Shown here piece by piece: positions 1 to 12,550 of a stretch of 64,000 bases of DNA. Under the pieces are notes generated by a model that worked only from the letters and a program-made list of their open reading frames with translations, made no database searches and was not told the origin of the DNA. Source of the stretch: Aegilops tauschii subsp. strangulata (lineage: Eukaryota > Streptophyta > Magnoliopsida > Poales > Poaceae). The stretch lies in assembly GCF_002575655.3 (NCBI RefSeq), contig NC_053037.3, positions 452,755,793-452,819,792 on the forward strand, in the 5' to 3' direction. A program made the translations under genes and the position numbers. The number at the start of each line of letters is the position of its first letter. The stretch's first letter is position 1.

Positions 1-359
1 AATAAGTTGAGCAGATACGAAAGAGTACCGCCTCTGGTGCGGTGCCGTGTATGCATCTGCTGAGAATTTGACGGTGCTGCGCTAGTGATGGCTGTCGGCG
101 GCGTGGAAGCAGATCTAGGAGGGTAGACGGTGGCGGCGGGGCGCGGTGGACGAGATGGTCGTACGAGCGGCGCCGGCAAGGTGGACGACGGCGGGGATGA
201 AGCGAGAGGATGGGATGCAAGGATCCCAGTCCGAAGCCGTGGATGAGAGAGGTCGATCTCTTGTAATGGACGGCGGCATCGGGGTATCAGCTCCGGCATG
301 GTGGAGGAGGATGGCAGTGGATGGGGTGGCGGACGGAGGAGGCTGGGGTGGAGAGGGTG

Positions 360-370
360 TTTTGGCACCC
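360..370 (+). promoter_or_regulatory. E2F-like motif, degenerate (copy A)
   Basis: TTTTGGCACCC followed by GTATGAATGGGG. It is one base off the TTTTGGCGCCC seen at the sister sites. The core resembles the plant E2F site family (TTTSGCGC). The functional reading is inference. Confidence 0.3.
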
Positions 371-554
371 AGGGAGTATGAATGGGGAAATGGAGGTAGA
401 GAGGAACCATGTCTTCAGGGCGCGCTTGTCTCAAATGCGAGGAAATTTACAAACTTAGCCTGCGTTTCAAATTTCCTACATCACAGCAATATTAGTCGGT
501 TGGGGATAGGACGGTAATCTCGCATACACCGAATATTTGCCGACGAGAGTTTGT

Positions 555-565
555 TTTTGGCGCCC
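555..565 (+). promoter_or_regulatory. E2F-like motif (copy A)
   Basis: TTTTGGCGCCC followed by ACCGTGTATGAA. It lies 63 bp upstream of another copy of the same motif. The match to the E2F consensus is visible; whether it binds anything is inference. Confidence 0.35.
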
Positions 566-617
566 ACCGTGTATGAAAATCGGGGAGGGAGTCGATTTCG
601 GCCGAGGACACACTGTG

Positions 618-628
618 TTTTGGCGCCC
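618..628 (+). promoter_or_regulatory. E2F-like motif (copy A)
   Basis: TTTTGGCGCCC followed by ACCATGTATGAA. It is identical in the 11-bp core to the sites at 555-565 and 29470-29480. Confidence 0.35.
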
Positions 629-1591
629 ACCATGTATGAATCTGGGTGAGAGGCGGTTATATCACGTTTGAGTGAAATTACAAACCTACCCCTATCGAAA
701 CCTATAGAAATCGAGCAGATAGGCTTTGCATGGCAGGGATAGGCAGTAGTAATTTCCATCTCGCAGATTTTGGTTTCGGGCGGTTACTGCGACTTTCCCC
801 GCTTCGTTCAAATTTTGCAGAGTGCACGTTTACCGTGCCAACTCAATTCGAATCCCGTTTGTATTCTATTTTTTCGGGCGGGATCCATTTTTGATTGGAA
901 TAAAATTCAATATACATCATTTTTTTATATATACTTTCAAAAGCACAACACCCTTTATACATAAATATGGTTTACAAATGGCATGATCTCAGATTCATAA
1001 GGTTGTATCCATCAATTTGGATTTTCAAATATTTGAAACCACTTTATGTTGAAATCCAATGTATGCATTCCTCGCTAACTGTCTCCAATTAATGTGTGTT
1101 TCATGCGGTTTTTTTTACTTCTCAAACATGTATAATGTGTTTCACACATGCAACATATAGTGTAATCCTGTTTAGACATTAATTGCATATAAAGCATGCA
1201 CTGTTTCTAATTAAAGAATCTATGGATCACCAATATTGATAAACTATATAACATTACACGTGTCCCCAAATTCAAATGAATATGCATGTTTGATACACCA
1301 ATTTGCGTTATGATATTGTCAATGTCGTGATCTCCAATTTAAATATTTGAATCCCATTTAATCCAGATATTCGTCTCATATAACTATCACTCATGCTTAT
1401 AAAGGACTATCTCTCTAGACCTATACGAGTTCATCGTCTCTCGGGTATCTCTCGTGCTACCTGTATGTCGACAATGATCTTTTATCTTCGTAACACACTG
1501 ACGGTACTCTCTCCCTCGACCTTCATCACTCTATCTCTCTCTAAGTATATCTCGCTCCCTGCTATGTGTCTCTAACTATGATTCTCCATGT

Positions 1592-1596
1592 GGAAC
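1592..1596. other. Target-site duplication, left, of the chromovirus
   Basis: GGAAC immediately before the LTR start TGTGGCACC. The partner at 18476-18480 is GGAAT, so four of five bases match. Confidence 0.75.
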
Positions 1597-4500
1597 TGTG
1601 GCACCCCGGCTCAGAGCGACCGGTTTACCATGCATTGCCAGCCCAGAGACCATGTCTTCTGGCAACACACAACATCTTGGTACAGAAAACAACCGCTTTA
1701 TTGATGCTAGCGGACCAGAGTTTATATTGCAACGGAGTCGAGGCCAAGCGGCACACACGGTGCGGCTGAACAATATGTACATTATTTAGTAACATAAAAG
1801 GGGCCTCGATCATAACAACTACGCGGCAGCGGAACAACGTCGTAGCGGAAACTCCATAGCAGAGGGACACCGATGTGGACATGATCTAGACTCGAGCGGT
1901 GCTCCTTTCCAACGAGACTTTCCTGAAATCTGGCATGACATGCCAGGTCAGTACATTGAATGTACTTGCAAGCTCACAACAGGCATAATCATAATGACAA
2001 ACAATATCATGATAATTAACCAATTAATAATTCAATAATGTTTCAACATGCTGTGATCATGCTCTTGTGATAAACGTCCCTCGGGACTGACTTACCAACC
2101 GTGATTGTTCTCGGATCACACACAAACCACCATCGTGGTCTTGACATGGGTGGCTCGTGATCCTTACGGCGATCACAACCACGACCAATGCTTGGTCTCG
2201 AACATCTCAATGGCCTTTCCGCCATCATAAATAGTGCAAAGTTCATAACTTAGTGTGCAAAATTTATTAATCGTTGACCCATGGTGGGACCTACTACGAG
2301 CGTGTCCGTGACTGTGGACTCGGATATCGATAGATTATACACTCTGCAGAGGTAGCACACTGTACCCACACCACAGAACCCATGGCCTCGCACTCCCATT
2401 CGGGTGGACCAATGGCATTCCGACGAAACCCCTCCATTGCCATGACACTCTCCCGGCCACTCCGACACAATCCCCACTGGGCTAGTCCTGGGTGGCCCCG
2501 TGTCTACCAAAGACACAACGACCACCGTCGTGGCCAAAACGATCCCACAAGGAGACCCAGTACCATAATCTCAACAACGGGCACACAAGGTTATGTCTGC
2601 TTACCAGGCCAGGGTAAGCAAGCCCATAACCTTCCCTAGTTGGAGGCACCGACCAGAGGCATGACAACGGACCGAATCAAGGCCTCCCATAAGGCAAATG
2701 TGGTTGCACTGGGAAAAACTCGATTCAGTGGCACCATGACTCGGCCAACGATATGTTCAAGTTGAGTTATATTCAGGTTCAACTTAAAGTAAAAATAACC
2801 GGTGTCATAGTATGCCATGAAATGCAACTTAACCTATGCATCACATATTAATGGAAATGACTGAGTCAACCATATTCACACTAAGCATAACAATCAACAA
2901 CTTATGCCACTTTTCTGGTTAAGAAAAACCTTACTTTAACCAGAATATTTTCTAGCAAATTTTTATTATTTTACTCATGCAAGAAAATAACTTTAAGTAA
3001 TTACGCATTGGTATCACAATATTATTCTTTCATCATCACAAATGAATCCTAGATTCTTTACCAGCTAAGTTAGTTTCAAACATTCTGTAAATCAAGCATA
3101 TTAACTGAAACAAGCACTTAACAGAATAAAAATAACATAATAGTTATTTAAATGCATGGATTAAACTTTTCATTCAAGTAAGAAAATCATAAATATTGAA
3201 ATGGCACCATAAAAATGTTGTTGTGGCTTGCCTTAGTGCAGATGAGGTTCACAAGTCTTCTGGTGATCCTCAAGACAAGCCTCACCCTCTGAAAATAATT
3301 TTAAACATAAGAACAAAATATCAAGAACCCTTCTGAAAATCACCAGAAAATCTAGGCAGCACAGAAAAATCTCATCTTTGGTGAGCTGCTAGATTTCTTT
3401 GCAAAGAACACAATGCAAAAAGAATCAATTTATTTGGACTTATGGTTGAAGAGTTATATCTGTTTGAAGCTCTTTGTAAATTAAATGAATTTGAATTTAA
3501 ATAAAACAGACTAGGGGGTGACGTCGAAGGCGTAAAGCCTCAGTGCGCCACCACTCGTACCGCTTCGCGCGCGTACAGAGTGGCTGACTAGCGGGCCCCG
3601 CTAGTCAGGCGAGGGGGAGAGGGAGGAGGAAACACAGGGGGTCGCGGCTTCGCCGGAGCTCTCGCCGGCGATGAGGGCTCCTTAGCCCAAACGAGAGGGA
3701 GGGATCGCGAGAGGGGATGGAGGCGCACCTGCCCGTACCCGTAGCGTAGCTAGGGGTGGTCGGACGGCGTCGGAATCGACCTCGCAAGCGGAGGCAGAGA
3801 TCGGTGGTCGCCGGAGATGAGGAAGACGGCGAGCAGAGGCAACTCCAGGGGCTCCAAGTGGACGGGACGGCTTCACCGAAGAGAGGCGGAGGCTCTGGAA
3901 GGGTCGCCCTGGCCTGGGAGGGGCTGGAGCTACCGCGACGACCCGAGGGGATCGCCGGCGAGCTCGGGCTCGGGGACGGCGGCCCGCGGCCTGCCCGGCC
4001 AGGCTATGGCTATCTACATGTTTGTGGAGTGTGTGGGAGTGGAGGATGGTGCTCGAGGAGGCTGGGGGTGGCTCCTTTTATAGGTGAGCATCGGGGGGTG
4101 GATCGGGCTCCGCCGGCGACACCTGGACACTGCGCCCGGTGACGAGTGGCGTAAGTGAGAGGAGGAGAAGGCGACGCAACTCAAGCGGGGACTGTGGGCG
4201 AACGGGGACGAGCACCGGATCAAGAGGAAGGCGACGAGCACAGTGCAGAGCGCACTGTGGCGTTGGCCGGACCGCGCCCATGCTCGCTGCGGCGAGCTTC
4301 GGCGTCGGCGAGTGCCAGGGGGAGTTAAGGGAGTTGAGACGAAGATGGTGGCGAAGTTTGGCACACTCAGGCAGTCGGGGAAGCGAGCACGCGCGAAACA
4401 GAGCGCTCGGCGGCACTCGGAGCGCGTCGACACGCATGCTGGCATCATGGACACACGTGGTCACCGCGTGAACTCTTCCCTCAGGCCGACCAACGTACAA

Positions 4501-5155
4501 ATATCATGTCTGGCTTGTTGTTCGTGGTAGTTTTGAAGATTACCACGCTTTGGTTTGGCTCCAGATGCAGTAGAGAAGATTTTACAAGCCAGGTAAGTTT
4601 CTGATCAGTAACTTTGAGAGGTTACTGAGGTCAAATGGCTGGGAGTTGGGGGCTATGCTTTGGAGGCTAGCCATCATCTACTAAGGTGATGATGCACAAG
4701 AAAGTTCGGGCACAATGGAGCAAGAAAAATGGTAGTTGCTGTAGAAACCACCATTTCTGTCCAGAACAGAAAATATTTTCTGTAGAAAAAATATTCCAAA
4801 AAGTGATGAAATATTTTTGCTCAGGAAGGTGCCCTAGGGTTCAAAGAATATTTGTGAATTTTCTCAGATTTTTGTGAGCCAGAAAAATTGGGGTTGCTTT
4901 GGAGCTCATTGAACTAGCTAGGGTTTTAGAGAGGAAAAATGAATATTTTTCATTTAAGAAAAATATTCCAAATATTATTTTGGGTAGGATCAGAGAGGGA
5001 ATGATGGTTGGGGAGAGAAATGATGCACTTGGGTGAAAGCCAAGGGTACCCAAGTGTTTAAGTCCATATGAAAAGATTCAAAAACTCCAAATTTCAACAT
5101 CAATTCAAATGAAAAATTAGGCAAATAAAGGAGGGCAAAAAACCAGGCTGTCACA
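1597..5155 (-). repeat. Chromovirus 3' LTR, full length
   Basis: About 3.56 kb. On the minus strand it starts TGTGACAGCCTGG and ends GGGGTGCCACA, giving the usual TG...CA ends. Positions 3610-5155 align closely with the other LTR (16932-18475). The part 1597-3609 has no partner because the 5' LTR is truncated. It contains CG-rich short ORFs (3605-4500) that I regard as non-coding, and no gene. Confidence 0.85.
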
Positions 5156-5171
5156 AACCTCCCCCACTTAG
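5156..5171 (-). other. Polypurine tract of the chromovirus
   Basis: The minus strand reads CTAAGTGGGGGAGGTT directly before the LTR start TGTGACAG. This is the expected place and composition for the plus-strand primer. Confidence 0.75.
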
Positions 5172-8100
5172 AATGAATCTCGTCCTCGAGATTCGGTTGC
5201 TTGGGAAAACCACTCTGGATAATGTGACTGTAGAAATTCTTCCCGCTCCCAAGTTGATTCTGACTCTGTGTGATGCTCCCACTGAACTTTGTAGAATTTT
5301 CTTACTTTACTGCGAGTGACCCTTTCCATCTGATCCAAAATTCTAAACGGTCTCTCTTCATAGGTTAAATCATTTGCCAATTCTATCTCATCCATAGCAG
5401 TCCTTTTCTAAGGCAGGGATATACATTGCCTTAACTGGGAAACATGAAACACGTTCTGCACGTCCGACAATTTAGGGGGTAGTTCCAACTGATATGCAAC
5501 AGAGCCCACTCGGGACATGACTGGAAATGGACCAATAAATCTAGGTGCCAACTTTCCATGAGTCTGAAATCTCTTGACTCCTTTCATAGGAGTGACTCAG
5601 AGGTATACGTGTTCTCCTGGTTCAAAACTGATCTGTCGGTGCTTTGCATCATAATAACTCTTCTGTCGAGATTTGGCCAATTGCAATTTGTCCCTGATTT
5701 CCTTAACTTGTTGCTCAGCTTCCATCATGAGATCCATTCCGAAGATACGGCCATCTCCAGTTTGAGACCAATTTAAAGGAGTGCGGCACTTACGGCCATA
5801 CAAAGCTTCATACGGTGACATTTTTAGACTGGTCTGGAAGCTGTTGTTATATGAAAACTCGGCATATGGCAAGCAGTCTTCCCATTTAGGTCCTTGGGCT
5901 AAAGCACAGGCTCGCAACATATCTTCGAGTATTTGGTTTACCCCTCTGTCTGTCCATCCGTCTGAGGATGATAAGCAGTACTATATTTCAGTGCTGTCCC
6001 CAAGGCTTGATGGAGACGTGACCAAAAAGCGGAGGTAAATAGGGAACCTCGGTCGGAAGTGATGGTTCGGGGGACTCCATGCAGACTAACTATCTGGATA
6101 CATGCAGCTGTGCAAGTTGATCCGCTCAATATCTAGTGCTGATCGGAATGAAGTGAGCAACCTTAGTTAAGGTGTCCACTATGACCCAGATTGCATCATT
6201 GCCTCGCTGAGTCTTAGGCAGTCCTATAATGAAATACATACAAACGTCATCCCATTTCTTTGCGAAATCGGCAGCGGTTGGAGGAGTCCGGCTAGCTTCT
6301 GATGCTCTGCCTTCACCTTGTTGCATATGTCGCAACAGGCCACAAAATAGGCAATATCTCTCTTCATTCCATCCCACCAGAATATTTGTCTAAGGTCCTC
6401 ATACATTTTCGTACCTCCCGGGTGAATGGAATATGAGGATTCGTGTGCTTCCGACAGGATTTTCTTCTTTAAGTCCGGCTGATTGGGTACACAAATCCTT
6501 CCACGGAATCGGAGGGTACCGAGTTTGTCCTTTGAGAAATCTGGGGTCTGCCCTCCCATCGGGCTCTTGACACGTTTTTGTAGCTCGATGTCAGCCGGCT
6601 GGGCCTTGCGGATCTCTTCCTCAAGTGTGGGGGTGACTTCCAAAACATTAGCGAGGCCAGCATTAACTATGACCAGGTCGAGCTGAGCGATCTCCTCTTG
6701 AAGTTCAGGAGACAAGGATTTCAATATGACATTTAGGCTGACAGGCTTTCGACTGAGTGCATCGGCAACCACGTTAGCCTTACCCGGGTGGTAATTTATT
6801 CCAAGATCATAATCGTTGACCAACTCAAGCCATCTTCGTTGACGGAGATTTAAATCTGACTGAGTAAATATATACTTGAGACTTTTGTGATCAGTAAAAA
6901 TTTGGCACCTTTATCCAATGAGGTAGTGTCTCCAAATTTTTAGTGCATGAACCACCGCGGCCAATTCCAAATCATGAGTAGGATAATTTCCTTCGTGGGG
7001 TCGTAGCTGTCGCGATGCATATGCTACTACCTTGCCGTCTTGCATAAGTATGCATCCAAGTCCTTGTCTGGAGGCGTCACAGTACACATCAAAACTGCGG
7101 TAGATATCCGGAAGAGTTAATACAGGTGCAGTTGTCAGCCATATCTTTAGCTCGTTGAAACTTTTCTCACAGTCCTCAGTCCATTCAAACTTCTTATCCT
7201 TTTTGAGCAGCTCTGTCATGGGTTTAGAAATCTTGGAAAATCCTTTAATGAAACGACGATAATATCCGGCTAACCCAAGGAAACTTTGGATCTGTGTTAC
7301 GGTTGTGGGTGGCAACCAATCGAGCACATCCTTTACTTTGCTCGGGTCCACGGCTATACCTTCGACGGATAGTATATGTCCGAGAAACCCAACTTGCTTG
7401 AGCCAAAACTCACATTTACTGAATTTGGCGTAAAGCTGATGGTCGCGGAGTCGTTGTAGCACTACTCAGAGGTGATTCTTGTGATCTTCTTCACCCTTGG
7501 AGTAAATGAGTATGTCATCGATGAAGACTACCACGAACTTGTCGAGGAAGTCCATGAATACTTTGTTCATCATATGCATGAAGAAAGCAGGGGCATTGGT
7601 GAGACCAAAGGACATAACTGTATATTCATAAAGACCGTACCGAGTAGTGAATGCGGTCATAGGAATATCTTCCTTTTTAATCTTGAGCTGATGATATCCG
7701 GTCCGTAAATCTATTTTAGAGAATACCTTGGACCCACTGAGCTGATCAAACATATCATCAATCCTTGGCAGCGGGTATTTATTTTTTATGGTGACCTCAT
7801 TCAACTGTCGGTAATCCACACACATGCAGAGACTGCCATCCTTTTTGTCCACGAAAATAGCAGGTGATCCCCATGGTGAAGAGCTGGGACGGATATATCC
7901 TTTCTGGAGCAATTCATCAAGTTGCTTCTTTAGCTCTACTAATTCTGATGAAGGCATCCGGTAATACTTCTTGTATAACGGTGCGGTTCCGGGCACAAGA
8001 TCTATTGCAAACTCAAGCTCTCGATCTGGCGGCATGCCCGGCAGCTCTTCTGGAAATACATCAGGAAACTCACTGACGACTGGAATTGATTCCAATTCAG

Positions 8101-8719
8101 CCACAACGGTGAAGACCATCTCTTTCTTGGGTATGCTTCTGCGAGCATAGAAATTGGTAGTCTGTCCATTCTGACTGGTCAAAGTGACTTCTCGGGTTGC
8201 GTAGTTTATGCAAACTTGATATTGGGTCAACCAGCTCATACCCAATATAACATCCAACTTGTCGGACTCAAGAATTATCAAAGAAGTTGGAAAACCGACT
8301 CCGTTGATATTGATTTCCAGATTGCGACAGACCAGATTGCTCTTGATTAAAGATCCCGGGGTTTGTACCAGCATATTTTTGCCCAAAATCGAACAAGGAA
8401 AGTTGTTTTGGGCAACAAAACTCCGAGAAATAAAAGAGTGGGAAGCCCCAGAGTCAAATAAAATTACTGCAGGTATGTTATTCACAGAAAACATACCAAT
8501 GACGACTTCGGGGTTCTCTTGGGCTTCCTCGGCGGAGAGGTGATGTACGTACCCAGTAAAGTTTTGTTGGGTCGGACATGACTCCATATAGTTGACTTGT
8601 GGCCTGACTAGAGCATTTGCTTTGGTGTTCTTGGGGCACTGTCTGGCATAATGTCCGTTTTGCCCACAACTGAAGCAAGAATTCTTGTGTTGGCGCTCCT
8701 CGTGCACTGGGTTGGTCAC
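5168..8719 (-). pseudogene. pol: Chromovirus pol: zinc knuckle, protease, RT, RNase H, integrase, chromodomain
   Basis: Read on the minus strand from 8719. A zinc knuckle ([15 protein letters not shown]-x2-C-x4-H-x4-C) comes first. Next are an aspartic protease site ([12 protein letters not shown]) and a reverse transcriptase with the FIDDILIYS active-site loop near 7510-7560. RNase H follows ([13 protein letters not shown] and the [14 protein letters not shown] helix), then an integrase with the H...C-C finger near 6310-6430 and DDE-core pieces ([32 protein letters not shown]). A chromodomain (YKVQWEHH...ESTWERE) closes it at 5168-5330. Frame is lost repeatedly: a TGA near 7463, a stop near 6905, and breaks near 6126, 5930 and 5590. 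It encoded the replication enzymes and a chromatin-targeting tail; now a pseudogene. Confidence 0.9.
8715..8719. other. Target-site duplication, left, of the copia element
   Basis: GTCAC directly before the LTR start TGTTGGGG. The partner at 15203-15207 is GTCAT (four of five). Confidence 0.75.
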
Positions 8720-10438
8720 TGTTGGGGAACGTAGTAATTTCAAAAATGGTCCTACGTACACACAGGATCATGGTGATGCATAGCAACAAGAGGGGAGAGT
8801 GTGTCCACGTACCCTCGTAGACCGAAAGCGGAAGCGTTAGCACAACGCGGTTGATGTAGTCGTACGTCTTCACGATCCGACCGATCAAGTACCGAACGCA
8901 CGGCACCTCCGAGTTCAGCACACGTTCAGCCCGATGACGTCCCTCGAACTCCGATCTAGCCGAGTGTTGAGGGAGAGTTTCGTCAGCACGACGGCGTGGT
9001 GACGATGATGATGTTCTACCGACACAGGGCTTCGCCTAAGCACCGCTACAGTATTATCGAGGTGGACTATGGTGGAGGGGGGCACCGCACACGGCTAAAA
9101 GATCAAACGATCAATTGTTGTGTCTCTAGGGTGCCCCCCTGCCCCCGTATATAAAGGAGCAAGGGGGGAGGTGCGGCTGGCCAGGAGGGGCGCGCCAGGT
9201 GGAGTCCTACTCCCACCGGTAGTAGGACTCCCTCCCTTTTCCTAGTTGGATTAGGAGTGGAGGGGAAAGAGGAGGGAGAGAGGAAGGAAAGGGGGGGCGC
9301 CGCCCCCCTCTCCTTGTCCTATTCGGACTAGGGGGGAGGGGCGCGCGGCCCTGCCCTGGCCACCTCTCCTCTTCTCCACAAAGGCCCACTATGGCCCATT
9401 AGGCCCCCGGGGGGTTCCGGTAAAATCCCGATTTCACCCGGAACACTTCTGATATCCAAATATAGGCTTCCAATATATCAATCTTCATGTCTCGAGCATT
9501 TCAAGACTCCTCGTCATGTCCGTGATCACATCCGGGACTCCGAACAACCTTCGGTACATCAAAACATATAAACTCATAATATAACTGTCATCGAAACGTT
9601 AAGCGTGCGGACCCTACGGGTTCGAGAACTATGTAGACATGACCGAGACACGTCTCCGGTCAATAACCAATAGCGGAACCTGGATGCTCATATTGGCTCC
9701 CACATATTCTACGAAGATCTTTATCGGTCAGACCGCATAACAACATACGTTGTTCCCTTTGTCATCGGTATGTTACTTGCCCGAGATTCGATCGTCGGTA
9801 TCTCAATACCTAGTTCAATCTCATTACCGGCAAGTCTCTTTACTCGTTCCGTAATACATCATCCCACAATTAACTCATTAGTTGCAATGCTTGCAAGGCT
9901 TAAGTGATGTGCATTACCGAGAGGGCCCAGAGATACCTCTCCGACAATCGGAGTGACAAATCCTAATCTCGAAATACGCCAACCCAACAAGTACCTTCGG
10001 AGACACCTGTAGAGCACCTTTATAATCACCCATTTACATTGTGACGCTTGGTAGCACACAAAGTGTTCCTCCGGTAAACGGGAGTTGCATATTCTCATAG
10101 TCATAGGAACATGTATAAGTCATGAAGAAAGCAATAGCAACATACTAAACGATCGAGTGCTAAGCTAACGGAATGGGTCAAGTCAATCACATCATTCTCC
10201 TAATGATGTGATCCCGTTAATCAAATGACAACTCATGTCTATGGCTAGGAAACATAACCATCTTTGATCAACGAGCTAGTCAAGTAGAGGCATACTAGTG
10301 GCACTCTGTTTGTCTATGTATTCACACATGTATTATGTTTCCGGTTAATACAATTCTAGCATGAATAATAAACATTTATCATGAGATAAGGAAATAAATA
10401 ATAACTTTATTTATTGCCTCTAGGGCATATTTCCTTTA
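8720..10438 (-). repeat. Copia 3' LTR (1,719 bp)
   Basis: It keeps the promoter segment missing from the other LTR: the minus strand has CTTTATATACGGGGG around 9145-9160, a TATA-like core. Its outer base pair is mutated (TA instead of TG at 10438-10437). It also lacks 18 bp near 9422 that the 5' LTR retains. Confidence 0.88.
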
Positions 10439-10452
10439 GTCTCCCACTTGCA
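10439..10452 (-). other. Polypurine tract of the copia element
   Basis: The minus strand reads GCAAGTGGGAGACT immediately before the 3' LTR, the usual polypurine tract of this family. Confidence 0.75.
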
Positions 10453-10620
10453 CTAGAGTCAATAATCTAGTTCACATCACCATGTGATTTAATACCAATA
10501 GTTCACATCACCATGTGATTAACACCCATAGTTCACATCGTCATGTTACCAACACCCAAAGGGTTTACTAGAGTCAATAATCTAGTTCACATCGCTATGT
10601 GATTAACACCCAAAGAGTAC
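10453..10620. repeat. Tandem repeats beside the copia 3' LTR
   Basis: Four imperfect copies of a roughly 33-bp unit, AGTTCACATCACCATGTGATT plus AACACCCATA-like sequence. The string 'actagagtcaataatctagttcacatc' also occurs twice, near 10453 and 10567. This looks like local duplication of the pre-polypurine-tract segment. Confidence 0.7.
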
Positions 10621-11430
10621 TAAGGTGTGATCATGTTTTGCTTGTGAGAGAAGTTTAGTCAACGGGTCTGCCACATTCAGATCCGTATGTATTTTGCAAA
10701 TTTCTATGTCAACAATGCTCTGCACGGAGCTACTCTAACTAATTGCTCCCACTTTCAATATGTATCCAGATTGAGACTTAGAGTCATCTGGATCAGTGTC
10801 AAAATTTGCATCGACGTAACCCTTTACGACAAACCTTTTTGTCACCTCCATAATCGAGAAACATATCCTTATTCCACTAAGGATAATTTTGACTGTTGTC
10901 CAGTGATCTACTCCTAGATCACTATTGTACTCCCTTGCCAAAATCAGTGTAGGGTATACAATAGATCTGGTACACAGCATGACATACTTTATAGAACCTA
11001 TGGCCAAGGCATAGGGAATGACTTTCATTCTCTTTCTATCTTCTGCCGTGGTCGGGCTTTGAGTCTTACTCAATTTCACACCTTGTAACATAGGCAAGAA
11101 CTCTTCCTTTGACTGTTCCATTTTGAACTACTTCAAAATTTTGTCAAGGTATGTACTCATTGAAAAAACTTATCAAGCGTCTTGATCTATCTCTATGGAT
11201 CTTGATGCTCAATATGTAAGTAGCTTCTCCGAGGTCTTTCTTTGAAAAACTCCTTTCAAACACTCCTTTATGCTTTGCAGAATAATTCTATATTTTTTCT
11301 GATCAACAATATGTCATTCACATATACTTATCAGAAATGTTGTAGTGCTCCCACTCACTTAAATGAATAACCGTATTGCAATAAACATGATCAAATCATA
11401 TTCATGCTCAACGCAAACACCAAATAACAC
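10621..11430 (-). pseudogene. pol: Copia RT/RNase H remnant
   Basis: The minus strand at 10735-11121 reads through the end of reverse transcriptase into RNase H. Landmarks are LPMLQGVKLSKTQ, MKVIPYALAIGSI, and VKGYVDANFDTDPDDSKSQSG (first RNase H aspartate region). Upstream, 11122-11430 keeps nucleotide similarity to the RT segment that follows the YVDD loop, but in broken frames. The MLCTRPDV-like segment is altered, and the RNase H C-terminal half is reduced to non-coding remnants (10621-10734). The break that joins gag to this remnant lies near 11400. Confidence 0.8.
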
Positions 11431-12550
11431 TTATTTAGGTTCAATACTAATCCCGTAGTATAGGGAGTCTGCGATGATGATCATATCAATCTTGGAACCA
11501 CTTCCAACACACATCGTCACTTCACCCTTAACTAGTCTCTGTTTATTCTGCAACTCCCCTTTCGAGTTACTAATCTTAACAACTGAACTAGTATCAAATA
11601 CTGAGGGGTTGCTATAAACACTAGTAAAGTACACATCAATAACATGTATATCAAATATACATTTGTTCACTTTGCCATCCTTCTTATCCGCCAAATACTT
11701 GGGGCAGTTCCGCTTCCAGTGACCAGTTCCTTTGCAGTAGAAGCACTCAGTCTCAGGCTTAGGTCCAAACTTGGGCTTCTTCATTTGAGCAGCAACTCGC
11801 TTGCCGTTCTTCTTGAAGTTCCCCTTCTTCCCTTTGCCCTTTTCTTGAAACTAGTGGTCTTGTCAACCATCAACACTTGATGTTTTTCTTGATTTCTACC
11901 TTCGTCGATTTCAGCATCACGAAGAGCTTGGGAATCATTTCCGTTATCCCTTGCATATTATAGTTCATCACGAAGTTCTAGTAACTTGGTGATAGTGACT
12001 AGAGAATTCTGTCAATCACTATCTTATCTGGAAGATTAACTCCCACTTGATTCAAGCGATTGTAGTACCCAGACAATCTGAGCACATGCTCACTGCTTGA
12101 GATATTCTCCTCCATCTTTTAGCTATAGAACTTGTTGGAGACTTCATATCTCTCAACTCGGGTATTTGCTTGAAATATTAACTTCAACTCCTGGAACATC
12201 TCATATGGTCCATGACGTTCAAAACGTCTTTGAAGTCCCGATTCTAAGCCGTTAAGCATGGTGCACTAAACTATCAAGTAGTCATCATATTGAGCTTGCC
12301 AAATGTTCATAACGTTTGCATCTGCTCCTGCAATCGGTCTGTCACCTAGCGGTGCATCAAGGACATAATTCTTCTGTGCAGCAATGAGGATAATCCTCAG
12401 ATCATGGATCCAATCCGCATCATTGCTACTAACATCTTTCAACTTAGTTTTCTCTAGGAACATATCAAAAATAAAACAGGGGAGCAAAACGCGAGCTATT
12501 GATCTACAACATAGATATGCTAATACTACCAGGACTAAGTTCATGATAAA
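11431..12550 (-). pseudogene. gag: Copia gag remnant with CCHC knuckle
   Basis: Minus-strand pieces are 12544-12266 (KLKDVSSNDADWIHDLRII, the N-terminal part of Angela-type Gag) and 11784-11431 (CFYCKGTGHWKRNCP, a C-x2-C-x4-H-x4-C nucleic-acid-binding knuckle). They are in different frames, with several stops between 11790 and 12265. It formed the virus-like particle shell; now defective. Confidence 0.78.

Larger units (their letters stand above)
1..1596. repeat. Diverged repeat unit, copy A, left part (TnpA-upstream-like DNA)
   Basis: No convincing gene lies here; the ORFs are short and low-complexity. By eye the segment aligns with 29140-31400 inside the CACTA element. Shared landmarks in the same order are a GC-rich block, several TTTTGGCGCCCAC...GTATGAA motifs, a block with 'acaaacctacccc', a 'tttcgggcg' block, an AT-rich block containing 'tatggtttacaaatg', and then CTCTC-rich sequence. 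In the CACTA copy this DNA lies directly upstream of the TnpA first exon, so copy A is likely the matching non-coding region of a related element, or DNA that such an element captured. It continues at 18476 after the chromovirus insertion. The left end is outside the window. Confidence 0.6.

Noticed and set aside
3756..4530. Arg/Gly-rich ORFs in the chromovirus LTR, repeated at 17077-17851
   Set aside because: Present in both LTR copies on both strands because of GC richness; LTR sequence, not a gene.
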